64,000 nt of DNA from Aurifilum marmelostoma. Lineage: Eukaryota > Ascomycota > Sordariomycetes > Diaporthales > Cryphonectriaceae. The position numbers and the translations under genes are program-made. The stretch covers positions 1,353,001 through 1,417,000 of the forward strand of contig JAMXSV010000004.1 of assembly GCA_027559495.1 (NCBI GenBank). Reading direction: 5' to 3'. Shown here in pieces: positions 22,771 to 34,914 of the stretch; within the stretch, counting starts at the first letter, position 1, and each line of letters starts with the position of its first letter. The notes under the pieces were generated by a model. The model did not search any database. It worked only from the letters and a program-made list of their open reading frames with translations, and was not told the DNA's origin.

Positions 22771-24153
22771 TCAGCCAACGAGCCCGACGTGCTCCTCCCA
22801 CACGATGGGGGCCTGGCGCTCACCGTCGGCCTCGACGATCATGTTCCGGCGGATGGCGTCTATCTCGGCGGTGGTCAGGCCGACCTCGTCGCGGACATAG
22901 TTCTCGACGCTACCCCAGCGGTCTCGCAGGGCGGCCAGGGTGGCGGTCATGTTCTCGGGACGGCTGCTGACCATGCGCTCGGCCTCGATGCGGCGGCCCT
23001 CGAGGGGGGGCCGGGAGGTGAGGCTGGCGATGAACTCTTCCTTGCGCGCCTGCAGGCCCAGCTCGGTCAGACTGTACTCGTGGGCGACAATCTCATCGGG
23101 CACGCCGCACAGGCTCAGCACCAGGGCCACGATGACGCCAGTGCGGTCCTTGCCCGCGGTGCAGTGAACCAGCACGGGGGAGATCGTGGGGCCGGCGAAT
23201 TGGCGGAAAATGCGCGCGAACGGCGTGGCGCCCGAAGGATCGGCGCCCGCCACGAGGATGCGCATGTAAACCTCGACAAAACCCTATGAGCCCCGAGGGC
23301 AAAGTCCCCTGCGTCAGCCTTTCTCGTTGCCTCTCTTTTCCTCTTTTTGGGGTCTGATACTTTGAGAGGCGGATTGTAGCGGGAGGAGGGACAAGGGGGT
23401 TACGACGGGTGATGTGATATTTCATGTGACCAGGCCAACATGCGAGGAGGACGCAGTTTCCGGGTGATCCGAGAAAAGTGCAAGACCCTCAAACATGGCC
23501 CCTCGCCGAGCTTGTTGTGGCACTGCCAATATGCAGGATGCCCAAAGGCGGTGCACACAGCCGCAAAACACCGTAATAGGGGAAAAGAATAAAATAGAGG
23601 CCAGTTGACCTCACGTGCACTCACTGCTGTGTATTCCTCTTCTGAGGTCTAGCCAAGAGACAGAGCGATTATAAGACATGTTCAATTTCAAACTTTCGAT
23701 AACTCTTCTCGACGGGGGGTTGGCACTTACCGTGTGTCCCTCCCTAGCAAATCTTGCAAAACGTTCGGCGATGGCCTCGGGGGAGTAGTCCTCTCGCACG
23801 AAGACGGGCGCCAAGATGCGCTCCGACTCGGTCCACTGCCTGACCTGGCGGCTGCCCGAGCGGGCGTCGTTGTCGATCTCGGTCTGAGAGCGCAGGTCGT
23901 AGACGTGACGGATGCCCAGGGTGCGGGTCAAGAGGCCGATGCCCTGGTCGGTGACCTTGGAGGGCTCCGAGGCGCGGAAGAGCACACCGCGTCGGACGAT
24001 CTTGGTGGGGTCCGCGGCGGTTGGGTAGCCGCCCGCATCTCGGAAGTTGGGGAGGCCGGGGACGTCGACAAAAGGAGGGACGGGCGCAGGTGTGACGTGG
24101 TGGTTGGTGAGGGCTATGGGAGGGCCAGGCGACGATGCGGCGGTCGACGACAT
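22771..24153 (-). CDS. Tyrosine/serine protein phosphatase, Y_phosphatase3 type
   Basis: Exons 23731-24153 and 22771-23283 join in phase 0 across a 447-bp intron (GTAAGT...CATAG), long for this window, giving 311 aa. N-terminal landmarks are VPGLPNFRDAGGYP and RRGVLFRASEPSKVTDQG; the catalytic P-loop is HCTAGKDRTG with C182 as nucleophile and R188 binding phosphate. The aspartate of GADPSG or VREDYSP may be the general acid. This set defines the fungal/bacterial Y_phosphatase3 family (PF13350), dual-specificity-like phosphatases whose natural substrates are mostly unknown. No signal peptide or membrane segment is seen. An in-frame ATG 15 codons upstream (24198) is an alternative start; I prefer 24153 because MSSTAASSPG fits the usual short head of the family. 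Confidence 0.92.
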
Positions 24154-27100
24154 CTTGTTTTGCTTGTATCTGCTGCTGTCGAGTCGGGGCGTGGTCAAGT
24201 GGTGTGGGTTTTCTTGAGGTGATCGAGTTGGTCACTGCAGCAGCTTAAAAGTACTGTAGGCCCTCCAGAATCTTGGGTTAATGTGGTCCCGAACAAAAGG
24301 TGGAAAGGGGAAGGGGGAAAGAGCGACAGCAGAGGAACTTATATGCCTGACTCTTTCCAAAATTGAGGATGGCTATGGAGCAATTGTTGGGAAAAGAAGT
24401 GAGGAGGGGCCAGATAGTATGTCACAGGTGAGTGGACGTTCGTTGTACTGCATGCAGGTGCGTGCACTTGGAAGACAGCCTCTGGGTCCTTCCTCTGAAT
24501 GTAAACGTGGGTCCCCTCTTGCACTGCAGCAGGAAACTTGGTGAATGAAATGGTCTTGTCTACTAATCAGAGCAGCAAGTCTCTCGTCAGAGGCTACCGA
24601 TGACACAAGTAATGCAATCTGGTTGAGGAGACCAAAGAGCCTCGTGCGTGATCAGGGGCAATGGCAGCAGTTTGTGTGCACCTCTAATGATCATCATTGC
24701 TTTGCTCACTCTTGCGATCTTGGAAGGCGGCGGCTGCTGCTCGAGGTTCTCACATTTTTCTAATCTGATGCTCAGCCTCCTCCAGTCCACACTCGATATG
24801 TTGTTACTTACAGTAGGTATACGGCTGCCGGGTATGGAACCCTTGAGCTCAATGACTCGGCGGGCAACCCGTTCAAGTTTCCCCAACCCGCTGTACAGTA
24901 CAGTAGGACCCTGAGGGTTCGCGTGCTTGACAAGTAATCCTGGCATTGCTGTGGCGCCGTGCTCCGCCAACCACACACAGCGTCACCTACCGGCCGTCGG
25001 AGCTGTTACGAGCATGAGGATGAGAGGCGGCTGCAGCTGCAGGCTGCCAGCGATCTCCGAGACAAGGTGCAGGTGGACAGCGCGGGTGCATCTTTGCTGG
25101 AGGGGAGAGGGGCGTGGCAGGGCATGTATGCCAGCCTCAACCGATATGCACAGGTGCCTAAAGCCGCAAACTATGTTTCACAGTGTGGTCTCACCGCTGT
25201 TCTCTGCTGCTGCTCTGTCTGCATGTCCCCGTTCATCCCATTCCGGTCTGCCCCCCCTACCTACAGAAATTCGACGTGGCAGGAATCTCCTGCAGCATAC
25301 ATGCATGCAGCTTGCGTGTGGTAATTAGGTCGCTCCGCTGACGATTCGGAATCATCATACTGGTATGAGAAGGATAGCATGCTAAAGAAATAACAATCTT
25401 TGGTCTGCCTTCCCTCACGCCACTCGGACCCATCCATATCTTTCACATGGTCCTCCACACCCAGAACCCTCCGCAGCAGGCATTCGAGCCAGGGTTTGTA
25501 TGTCGTGCAGCACAAGCGAAGCCGTGGCCCAAGGGTTTCTTCAGCGTCGCGCCAGGGTGGGAGGAGGGGGGGGGCCCCTTGTCCCAGCACAACAGTGCCG
25601 CTTTTCGGCGGACAAGAGCAGATCCTTTGGAGGCGGCGACGCTTGGCGACAGGATGAGGGAAAAAGAGAGAGAGAGAGCAAGCGGGCGTGAGAAGGAGCA
25701 TGAGACGCCTCGCAAACCATACACATCGGTCGGGCGGTGGCAGTCCCTGGTCCCATGACGGGTCAGTGATCGGTTTTGCCAAGGTATTTGTTGATACACC
25801 CTGGAGCCATTCCACTCCGTCATGTTGACCCTAGGCTCGCGCGCTCCGCCTGGAGTGTCCGAATAATTTCTCATTGTCAAATCCACATCTCGAACTTATT
25901 GCATCCACAAAAGTCTTTCCTTTCCTGGAGAAGCACCCTTGTGTGTGTGTGTGTGTAATTATACCTCATGACTGAGGTGTATCATTCACATTGTTTTTTG
26001 TCGTTCCTCCCCTGTTCCCTTTGCCGCGGGGGCCGGGTTCCTTCAGCATCCTCCTAAAATCAGCCAGGCCAGACCATCTTATTTCCCGATTCGGCCCCCC
26101 CAGCATGAACTACTAGACGTTCCTCCGCAGCCAGGCTACAGCTTGACTAATGCATCACCTTGCACCGTTTTTTGCCTTTTCTTCTTCTCTCGTTTGGTAG
26201 GGCAAAAAGAAGGTTTTCGCGTTCCCCAAGAAAGATCTCATGTGACCCCGTGGCTGAGGCGTGGTGCTCTCCACATTCTTCCATGGTCGGTCTAGAGATG
26301 TGACGACTCCGATTCCTTGCTGTGACAGTGAGGCCTCTCGTTGAGGCTACCAGTCATGTATGGGGGGAAAGTCCCTCTGTGTGTCTCGGTATGAGAGCTT
26401 CAGGCTGCTCTTCTCATCCACCTCCTCTGCCGAGCGGGGCATCTGGAATCTGAAGCCGGACAGCCTGGGGAGACTAATGCTGCGGATTGGCAAGAAGAAA
26501 CGGCGGGTAAGGCAGGGGTGAAGGCAAGGAAGAGGATGAAAAAGGCCAAGAAAAAAAAAACAAAAGGTTAGGATTGGACCTACAGAGCATGAGAGGTGTT
26601 GCACTGGCGGCAACGTCTGCGTGTGCGTGTGTGTATTGCGTGCTGAGGTCCCGAACGCCTGGGAAATTTGCTGACCAGGATATTGCATCAGAGATGCATA
26701 CAGCTGAAAACTGAAATGTCCAGCTCGTAGATCTCATAGGCCTCTGTTCGAGGCAGATTCGTCTCTGGCAATTTCGCAAAATCAGGTTCACCTGCAGTCG
26801 GCGGCACACACGATCTGCAATCCTACAGGTGGGACGGGTATGCAGGGCGTGCCGAAGTGGCATGTGATGTGGGTTAGTATGGGAAAATAATGCACCAACC
26901 GCCTTGGACGCCACCCGGGCTGGAAGCCGAAATGAGGGAGCCTGGAATGAGAATTAGTGAGGAAGAGGAACGAGAAAAGGAAAAAAGAAAAGACGCAAAA
27001 CAGAAAAATTAGGTTCGAGATGGGAAGGATCTTCACTAGGACCCTGGTCATGGAAATCTTCTGGAAGACGTCTAGAAGGTGGCCCGCGCAATCGGGTCAG

Positions 27101-28440
27101 GTCGGTCAAGTGAGTCTGGAGAAAGATAGCTCGAGATATCAAAGCGGCCGCCCAGACGCTGGGAGGGGGAACACAATCCATTGCAAAGCCATATCGTACA
27201 TCTATCTGAACACCACCATCGCCAATGTCTTTCTACCCTCTGGCCTTACCAATCAATTAAATAAAGAAAAGAAAGAGGACAAATCCTCCTGCACCTTGCT
27301 AGATCGTATTTGACACCACATCCAAGTACAGCTATGATACATTGGTCGAAACTTCTATAGCAAGGTGTCGTCGCTGGACCGCATAAATTTCGGTGTGGGA
27401 AGGCCACAACGGGATGAGCTCATCTTTAATACAAAGTAACTGAAAAGACGGAGAGGGTTCGTAGAGTACTCGTCGAACCAAGGCAAGATGGTTGCGCCCT
27501 GGAACGTACAAGCATGGAACAAAAATTGTGACCGGCGTCCAGCTTGGAAGTGCGTGAACATAAGAGAAAGAACAAAGGCGACAAAGGCACAGAGGGAATC
27601 GAGGACCGATGATAACGAGCGCAGAGAAAGTAAGCTATCGGACCCAACGGCGCGTGATCTCATGCTGCTCGATGATGCTGTGGTTTGATCGGGGACGATG
27701 ACAGAACAGACAATGACTATCGCGGGACAGCGACATCGGTCCTTTGCCGCAATAGTAACAAAACCAGAAATACTGGTATTGAATTTGGTAGGTCTTGTTG
27801 ATGCCATCTTCCCTGACCTGAATGTGAATGATCTATACGGGACGAAATACAAAGGTTAGCTGGGGTACAATGCGACTGGACAGGCGTACTGTATGACTTA
27901 CTTCGGGATTATCATGAGAGTCACCACGAGGCATGATTGAAGGCGATGGTGTGGTTCCAGATTCGATTCCTTCGGGATGGAAGCTGCTGAAGGTGTTGGC
28001 AGGAGAGCTGATCGTCCTGTGAACTAGACAGTGAGAGGTGAGAGAGAGGGCTGATACAACGTGCTTATCTGGAGATGGAAAGGATCACGAGTGTCAGACG
28101 CATTGATGAGAAGGCGACGCAGCCAGCGATTTATCTATTCAACATTGCCAGGCAAGATCGCAACATCTCTGCTTTTGATCTTCTATACAAACAAGGCGAG
28201 ATAGACACACAGACCAGTCGTAGCGGGGCCAGTAAAGGCGAGCGAGACCATGGTGACCTTGGGAAGAGTAGAAAATCTGCCCTGGTCGGTCAGCCATCCC
28301 TAAACGAGATCTCTGTTGATGGCGTGGGAAGTCCTGACGACTAGATCACCGAGCCACTGACGCCCATCGAGTCACCGAAGAGCGTGGAGGCCAAGCCTCT
28401 GAGGCAGACAGGCTCGTCATCCTGAGACCAAGCTATTCCT
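24154..28440. other. Gene-poor region, left part
   Basis: Upstream of the phosphatase gene I find no supportable gene for over 4 kb. There is a GT tract at 25941-25956, purine-rich stretches (25660-25690, 26965-27010) and several frames of 80-185 codons without recognisable motif or consistent splice partners. Confidence 0.5.
25941..25956. repeat. (GT)8 microsatellite
   Basis: Eight GT units in intergenic sequence. Confidence 0.9.
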
Positions 28441-28770
28441 TCTCGAAGGTACAATCGAAGCTTGAGCACGAGGAGCTGGGATGAAGCCCTAGACCAGGGT
28501 CCAGTGTACCGAGCAGGGAAAAAGACACATGGTGACATTGCAATAGACACGACCGTAGTAGTTGCAGACGCGGCGGAGGGTCGGGACGCTGGCCCCTGTG
28601 TGATGGCCCCTGCAGTAGGAAAAAAATTTGCCACCTCGCCTCGAGAGACTGATATGTAGCCCCGGCTGGAAGGCACATTGGCGTCGGTGTGCCGGTATGG
28701 CGGGCTGCAATTGTAGCTCGGCCAGCGTCGGCGAGCCAAATGCGGCTGCGTGTCCGTAGAAGGGTGGCAG
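28441..28770 (-). pseudogene. Possible decayed LysM-domain gene
   Basis: Read on the minus strand, pieces resembling a fungal LysM repeat appear in different frames: SPTLAELQ followed by LQPAI in place of the usual WNPAI, then YRHTDANVPSSRGYISVS in place of the GTDCANL-GYYVCV block, then a Thr/Ser/Pro linker (TAGAITQGPASRPSAAS) and SCSSFDCTFEKE like the start of a second repeat. The expected Trp and Cys are mostly lost and several frameshifts and stops intervene. LysM proteins bind chitin and are common fungal secreted effectors. This is an eye alignment only and could be chance. Confidence 0.28.
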
Positions 28771-29297
28771 TCCTATCGAGTCCAATTTTTTATTCTAAGC
28801 CCATGTGTCGACACATGTCAGAGAATCCGACCGAACCAGCAGGCTCGGAGCAATGTCCTTTGACGCCGGCGCCGTCCTCCTGAGGAGATGGACTTGATCT
28901 CCGGATGCCTGGTAGTGACGAGGGTGAGATTCCCGACAAACGTACTGGGAAGGGCTTTGCGGGAATATCGAGAACCTATAAAACAATACAAGGTTCAATT
29001 AGCTATCCTTTAGTGGATAATCGAGAGAACAGACGTGAAATAAACAAAGTATACAAAATAACGCAGTCATTTCACTTTAGTCCTGTCCTGACGTGAGACT
29101 AAGAGGGAGGGGGGGGCAAGAGACAATCGGGATGACAAGACGATCCGACGAAGAACCTCGGCCGGTAGTTTGAAAGAAGTATTGGACAAAACCGTGAGAT
29201 GATTACCCAGGCTTCATTCCAAACTTGATTGATGATGATCATGTGCGCTGGACCCGCCAAGCTACGGCAATAATGCACAAGCTGCACGCGGTAGTCC

Positions 29298-29328
<31 letters not shown>

Positions 29329-32300
29329 GCGCACCATCAACTTCAGATCCACCAACGAGACACCGGGATCTAGGCCCTGAGCCAGTCCTGCTGAGAAAGT
29401 GGATGGCCCTATCAGGTTGGTTTCTGTCAAGCCTTGCTTCGACGGAGGAGGAAGAGGAAAAGAAAGAAAGAAAAAAAGGGGGGGGGGGGTGGGCGGGGGC
29501 AGAAGAACCAAAAAAAATCCCGCTGCTGCAAAAAAGCGGCATCTTGAGCTCAACCCTGGTATAACTGTCGCGACTCGTAAATCCATCGCCCGAAAATGTC
29601 CTCGCGTACAACCATGGCGTTCCAGCCTAGACGCGTGTGAAAGAACGCAGTTGCCATCATGTGGCTTCCAGTGGCGGTGGCTTGTCAGCGGAGAACTGCT
29701 CCGCGTCCCTAGCCCAAGGTCGTGAATAAGGCTGTCACTGTCACCGCAGGCACACGAATGAGGCTTCCTGCCACGCAGTACCAGGATGCTGGCAGGATGG
29801 CTGGTGCGGCTCAAGCCCCTTGAGCATGACAGCCGTTGCTGCTCGCTGAATGTGATAGTAAAGACCCGCCCACAGTCTCGATCAGCCGCGTGAGCTGACT
29901 CAAGGTCGTGATGAATGCCCGAGCGACCTGAGGGATAACTATCATTAGCAAGGGGTTCCATCACTCTCTCATATCCAGACGACAGCTCAGACGCATCTGA
30001 CAATGCCTCGGGTTCTGCTGCGCCGCATTCGCAGACTGAAGTTTGGGTTCTCAACTCGATGGCCGCAGTATGCGCACGAGCCAGACGTGATGATCCGGTT
30101 TGGAATGCTCCTTTTGGAGTTGAGTGAGAGCTTGGAGGTTTGAGAAGGGAGACGAGCTTTGCTTGGTTTACCCCTCCTTTCCCTGCAGGTCATTACAGTA
30201 CCGTACCAGCCGAGGCAAGTCTCTTGTTTGCTTACCTAAGTAGTCATACCTTTTTAGGCCTCATGTCTCCTCATCCCTCCCTCATTCATCCATCATGCTG
30301 CTAAGCCTTTGTTGGTCTGAAGCTCGTCCAGAAAGAGTCTAAATTATTGTGGGATTGCCAGTATGCCATGAGCACGATGTAACAGCTTTTTATGGCAGCG
30401 TCCATGATCCTTTGGACAAGTATCGGACCGATCTCAGCGTCCACGTCCATAGGTTGTCCACAGAGCCACCCCCTGTACATTTTCACCCCACGTTCTGCCA
30501 CGTTTTTCACCTGCTCCATCCCTCTTCCTTTCTCCTTAGAGCTTTGAATTATCCATGTCTTCTCTTTGTCCCGTCTGTTGTGTAACCCTGGAACCTGAAC
30601 AAGAATTTGCAGATCTCGGTCTAAAGGATGACTGGGTGCCATTGAATATCTCTGCAATACAACCCAATCTTGTTCATCCAATGACCTCTTCGTTTGGCTC
30701 TCGCACTAACAATCGTCCCCAGGCAAGTGAAGCTTACCCCCTTCCCTGAAAAATATGAAAGAAAATCAAATCAAAAAATCAGATACTTTTCCTGTTCTGC
30801 GCCAATCTGCATCAGCCATGCATGTTTGATATTGCCACCCCACCCCACTCTGTACCAAGTCATCAGTCTTCCTACAGGGCGCAACAATGACATGGAGTCT
30901 TGACACAGCTTGGCGGACCTGTGAATCTAAAAGACCTGTACAGCTTAATTCATCATCCCTGTTGGGCCAGGCCTTGTACCTTAGCCCTCAAATTTTTCTA
31001 CAACAGCATATGACTTCGGGACAGGAAATAATATCAGTCATGATGAACAATATGTAATGTACAGCACTGAGACATCGGGCCAAATTTGCAAGTGGCCATC
31101 ACAAGGAATCGAGCTGGCAAGGCAGTGCGCACATGCATTTGGGCCGCAGTGCAAGTGAGTCTTGCTGTTCTGCTTTTGTTCCAAAAAAGGCAGGCAATCC
31201 CGTGTGCAAGATCTCATTCGTCGTGCGGTATTCCGGGGACACAGGCAGCGAAAAAGAATACCAGGATTCGACGCATATCATAGGTCGAGGCCTATGGCTG
31301 TACGGCGTTGATCCATTCTCTTGGGATTCGAGCTAGGCAATGGAGGCATCCAGTTCCATATCTGCCAACCAGAACGTTAGCCTACCTGACCACCCAGGCC
31401 AGGGCTTACTGGGATCAGAGAAACGGATGCACCCTTCCTAACTTGGATGGGAAGGTTCAGCCTCTTTCCTTTTGGTTCTCTTCCCTCTCTGTGTGTGTGT
31501 GTGTACTTGACTGGCCCAGACGATGAGGCTCCGCTAGCTAGTATAACGGTCTGACTCCACGAGCAAGCTAGATCAATGCTCACACTCCCCTCAAGCAAGT
31601 AGTAACTCGGCTTTTCTAGGAACAGCGAGAGGCATCAAGCTGCAAAGACGGGGCTAGCAATGTCCCTGCTATACCGACCAAGCCACAACCGTTGGCCCTT
31701 GTTGCGGCCCGGGCATACAAAGCTATACGCCCTCGTGTCCAAACCTGGAGCAGTATTTGTGCTAGCTCCGTGGGCCACATGAAGGACCCCCATCTGATTT
31801 CTCAGATGAAAGCCCGATTGTGGACGCCAATTGGCGTAAAAAGACGAAGGAATTCTGGAGTGTGGTGTGAAGCAGGGTGGACAATTTCCTGCCGGCGCTC
31901 GGGGAAATCCCCATACGACAGTGGCTGGGACATTTTCTTTCAGCGGGTTTATATGCTGGAAAAGTACCAACAACCCAGGGGTGACGTGATGAACTAGTCC
32001 TGTCGTAGTGCAGCAGCATATTGCTCAGGGCAGCAATGTGGCGAGTCAAACAGGTGTGGTTGCAACGCGCCGTGCGGAGTACCCAGGAACGCGATGACAA
32101 GAGCCTCATCCTTCAGGGTCAACACATGTGCCCACATTTTCTTGTAGCTCTAATCGCCTGTCACTTTCGAGTGTGTGCCACATCGATCGGCTGTCAACGC
32201 TGAGGAGGGCGTGGGCAGACTCTACCCTAACCATAGCCACATGCAGACGTAATGGTCGCAAACAAGCCAACCGCGTCAGAGCCTTAGCTCTGAGCAATTC

Positions 32301-34589
32301 ATTGGCTCATCTTCCCTTCGATTCTATACCAGCTTGTCGGGCAAGACAATGGAGCCCCGTTCGTAGCGCAGGAGTTGAGACACCGGTGCATGAGGTTTGG
32401 CAAGTCGTGCTTCCCTATTCTCGGAATTCCCTTGTCACTTTGTATCGCATCATTCCATGGTCCGCCGCGACGAGCTGAGCAAGGCAGCTGACCTAGACCC
32501 GTTTCAAGAGCGGCACCCAGGGTGCAAGATCTCATGCTGCTCTATCAGGGATCGACACAAGCTGCAAATACGGCCCCTTCGATGTAACATGACAACTGCA
32601 GGAAGGACCGACATACCGGCTCATTGTGCATCGAGGTTCATCATTAGGTCAGGATTTTCAGAGGGAGAGGTATTTGCCGCAGGCCAGGGGTGTGCTTAAG
32701 GTGGCTGCCCAAAAAAAATCCCCCCACGTTCAGGAGTCACACAGAAAAGAGACCACACAGAGGACGAGTGGCCTAGGGCGCATGGCAATGTGGATGAGAT
32801 CAGAACTGCCCTCTTTCCTCATAATCAGCATCTGGCGTCATTGTTTACTTTCCTGTCCATTCAGGCTGAGCACAGCCCATGAGCCTGTCTCTCCCTCGGC
32901 CTCTACCACCTGAGTCTGTGCGGTCCACCACATGGGAAAAGGCTGTTGACCTCTACAGGTCGTGCTCAGCAGAGACCGCATGGGGCCTGACACTCAGCCC
33001 TGATAACAACAGGCTTACTTCCCCACCAGTCCTTGGGGAAAGGTCTTACATCCTGCTCCTGACCGTTGAACCTTCTCCACCCCAGCCGGAGCAGCTGGCT
33101 TTGTCCTGACAGTAGCGCGGAGCTATTCATGAGCCTCGCGCAACAGTTGACTAGAGAGTGGCGGGTACCCAGCAGGGGTCCCAGTTGCGGTCTTATTACA
33201 TCCCGTAATGAGGGCAGTCCTAATCAGACGATCATGTTTCTCTTGTTTTGCGATTCGGCTTTGTGGATGGGTGGATACCATCCCAGCCTCATGATACATA
33301 ATTCCTGTGCCCTGCTGCCTGGTTGTGTGCGCTGAGGCGGTTGCTGTTGGCCCACATACCTTTGGCATGAGACGACATGCATATCACGCCCTTCCCGGAT
33401 ATCATTGTACGTTGTACGGCCCGGGCAGCCCATGTCTTCAGGAGCCTCGGGCAGATTACTGGGCTCTCATAATACCTCTCTGGCCCTTTTCTTTGGATTT
33501 TGATTGAAGGAAATACGAAGCACGATGTTACAGTGACCAAGGCGACCAGAAACCATGGGCTACATGGATCCTAGCCTCGCAAGGTGGTTGGTGCTCCCAG
33601 TTGATTTCCAGTAGACCCCAAATGGCCGTGATTCTTAGGTTACAACGTTACGTGCTTTCGAGGCTGGACCGATGACTAGGGAAAAAAGGATCGAAGGAGC
33701 GTGTATGTTAGGGCAAGGTCTATAGGTCAATATGACGATATCTTGCCGAGAGTCAATCTACATGTGCATGGCATAGCAGGAGGTTCTTATTTTATACCTC
33801 GGCTGCGATGCAGACGATCTCTGCTGACCTGCTTGAAGATGGGGCCGAAGGAGAAGGCTGGGTGGATAGGTGCGCGTCAACCCTACCCGTGTGTGTGTTG
33901 AGTGAGATGACGATGACCTACGCGAGGGGGACGGCTCAATATCATGTGCAGTAAGCATGTGAGAGTCAACGGCACCATAGCTACAGCTGCGGCTGCGGCT
34001 TATGAATGACTGCAGACCCAAAGACAAGCACTGTCTGAGTCAAAGGGAAGAACGAGAAGAAAAGACAGCAGGGTGCTAGATGGTGGAAGAGTCAAATACT
34101 TGAGGTATTGAGTCGAAATGGAATGACAACATGACAAAAGCCCTTCTATGAAAAAGAAGAAATCCCAAAAAAAAACCACAAAAAAACCTCATTACCACCG
34201 ATTTCTGTGAAACACGTCTATGAGAAAACAAGAGAGCAAGAATCCTGATCCCTATAACTTTTGCGTATATTGTACCGCCTAAATCAGACCACCAGAAACT
34301 TTTCCCTGAAAATGATGGCGTGAGCCTTATACAGTGTCTAGATAAATGCAGAAATGAAGTCCAAAAGAGAATCTGAAATGCAAATCATTAAGAAATGTGT
34401 AGCATATGAAGCTTTAAACGTCATTGGCATGTGTGCATCACATTGCATCGCGATCGTTGGTAATACTGTGATACACAAGTCAGGGGTCAGCTAGTGAAGA
34501 GGGTGTCATTCTATGCAGGAACCAGTTCAGGGCTGATGGTAGTACTTACCATGCTGGTTCAGAGGTGCAGTGGCCAATCTCGCGATGTC
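28771..34589. other. Gene-poor region, middle part
   Basis: No supportable gene in 5.8 kb. A T27 run lies at 29302-29328, a G10 run near 29479-29488, and a short GT tract near 31491-31505. Frames such as 30301-30681 (-, 126 codons) and 33758-34027 (-, 89 codons, Ser/Arg-rich MSLGLQSFISRSRSCSYG) have protein-like composition but no partner exon or motif. Confidence 0.5.
29302..29328. repeat. Poly-T tract (27 T)
   Basis: An uninterrupted T homopolymer in intergenic sequence. Confidence 0.95.
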
Positions 34590-34914
34590 TCACATCATCC
34601 TTGAATCCGTGGGAACTTGATAGGCATTACATTGGCGACAGCGGATGTGATTGCACTGTACATTTATACATCGGAGGTCGACTGTGGATGCCATGGCACC
34701 CTGTCCACAGCAGCACTGAATTTTCGAGACGATATGTTAGGTTCTGAGTTATCCCATGACTGTTCATTATTCAGACACATACACAATCCCACCATGTGGC
34801 CGGGGGTATTGGTTGCTGCTGTCGGCGCGAAGGTTGTGAAGAGTGACCATGGCTGTGTCTCGAGGAAGAATGCTTCTTCTTGTCCTTTGATGAGTCGTGG
34901 TGCGATTTGTGCAT
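34590..34914 (-). CDS. Small Cys-rich, zinc-ribbon-like protein (85 aa, 2 exons)
   Basis: Exon 1 is 34783-34914 and starts MHKSHHDSSKDKKKHSSSRH; it is rich in His, Ser and Lys and ends in ...PPATWWDC. Exon 2, 34590-34715, continues directly with CCCGQGAMAS, then LRCINVQCNHIRCRQCNAY and stops after VPTDSRMM. The 67-bp intron (GTATGT, CCTAAC branch-like site, TTCAG) is phase 0, and splicing creates the cluster W-W-D-C-C-C-C-G followed by C-x4-C-x-H-x-R-C-x2-C. Nine Cys in 45 residues with this spacing resemble the WxCCxCG small proteins common in Sordariomycetes, which probably bind zinc; their function is unknown. It is the only gene I can defend in the 24-39 kb block. No signal peptide is seen, so an intracellular location is likely. 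Confidence 0.68.

Noticed and set aside
22765..23289. 174-codon plus-strand frame
   Set aside because: Antisense shadow of exon 2 of the phosphatase gene.
23734..24222. 162-codon plus-strand frame and a parallel minus frame
   Set aside because: Shadows of exon 1 of the phosphatase gene.
29239..30054. 271-codon minus-strand frame
   Set aside because: It depends on reading through poly-T and poly-G/C runs as Lys and Pro; it looks like a chance frame.
30301..30681. 126-codon minus-strand frame
   Set aside because: Protein-like composition but no motif and no neighbouring exon.
33758..34027. 89-codon Ser/Arg-rich minus-strand frame
   Set aside because: Could be an exon of a small gene, but no partner exon or conserved motif was found.
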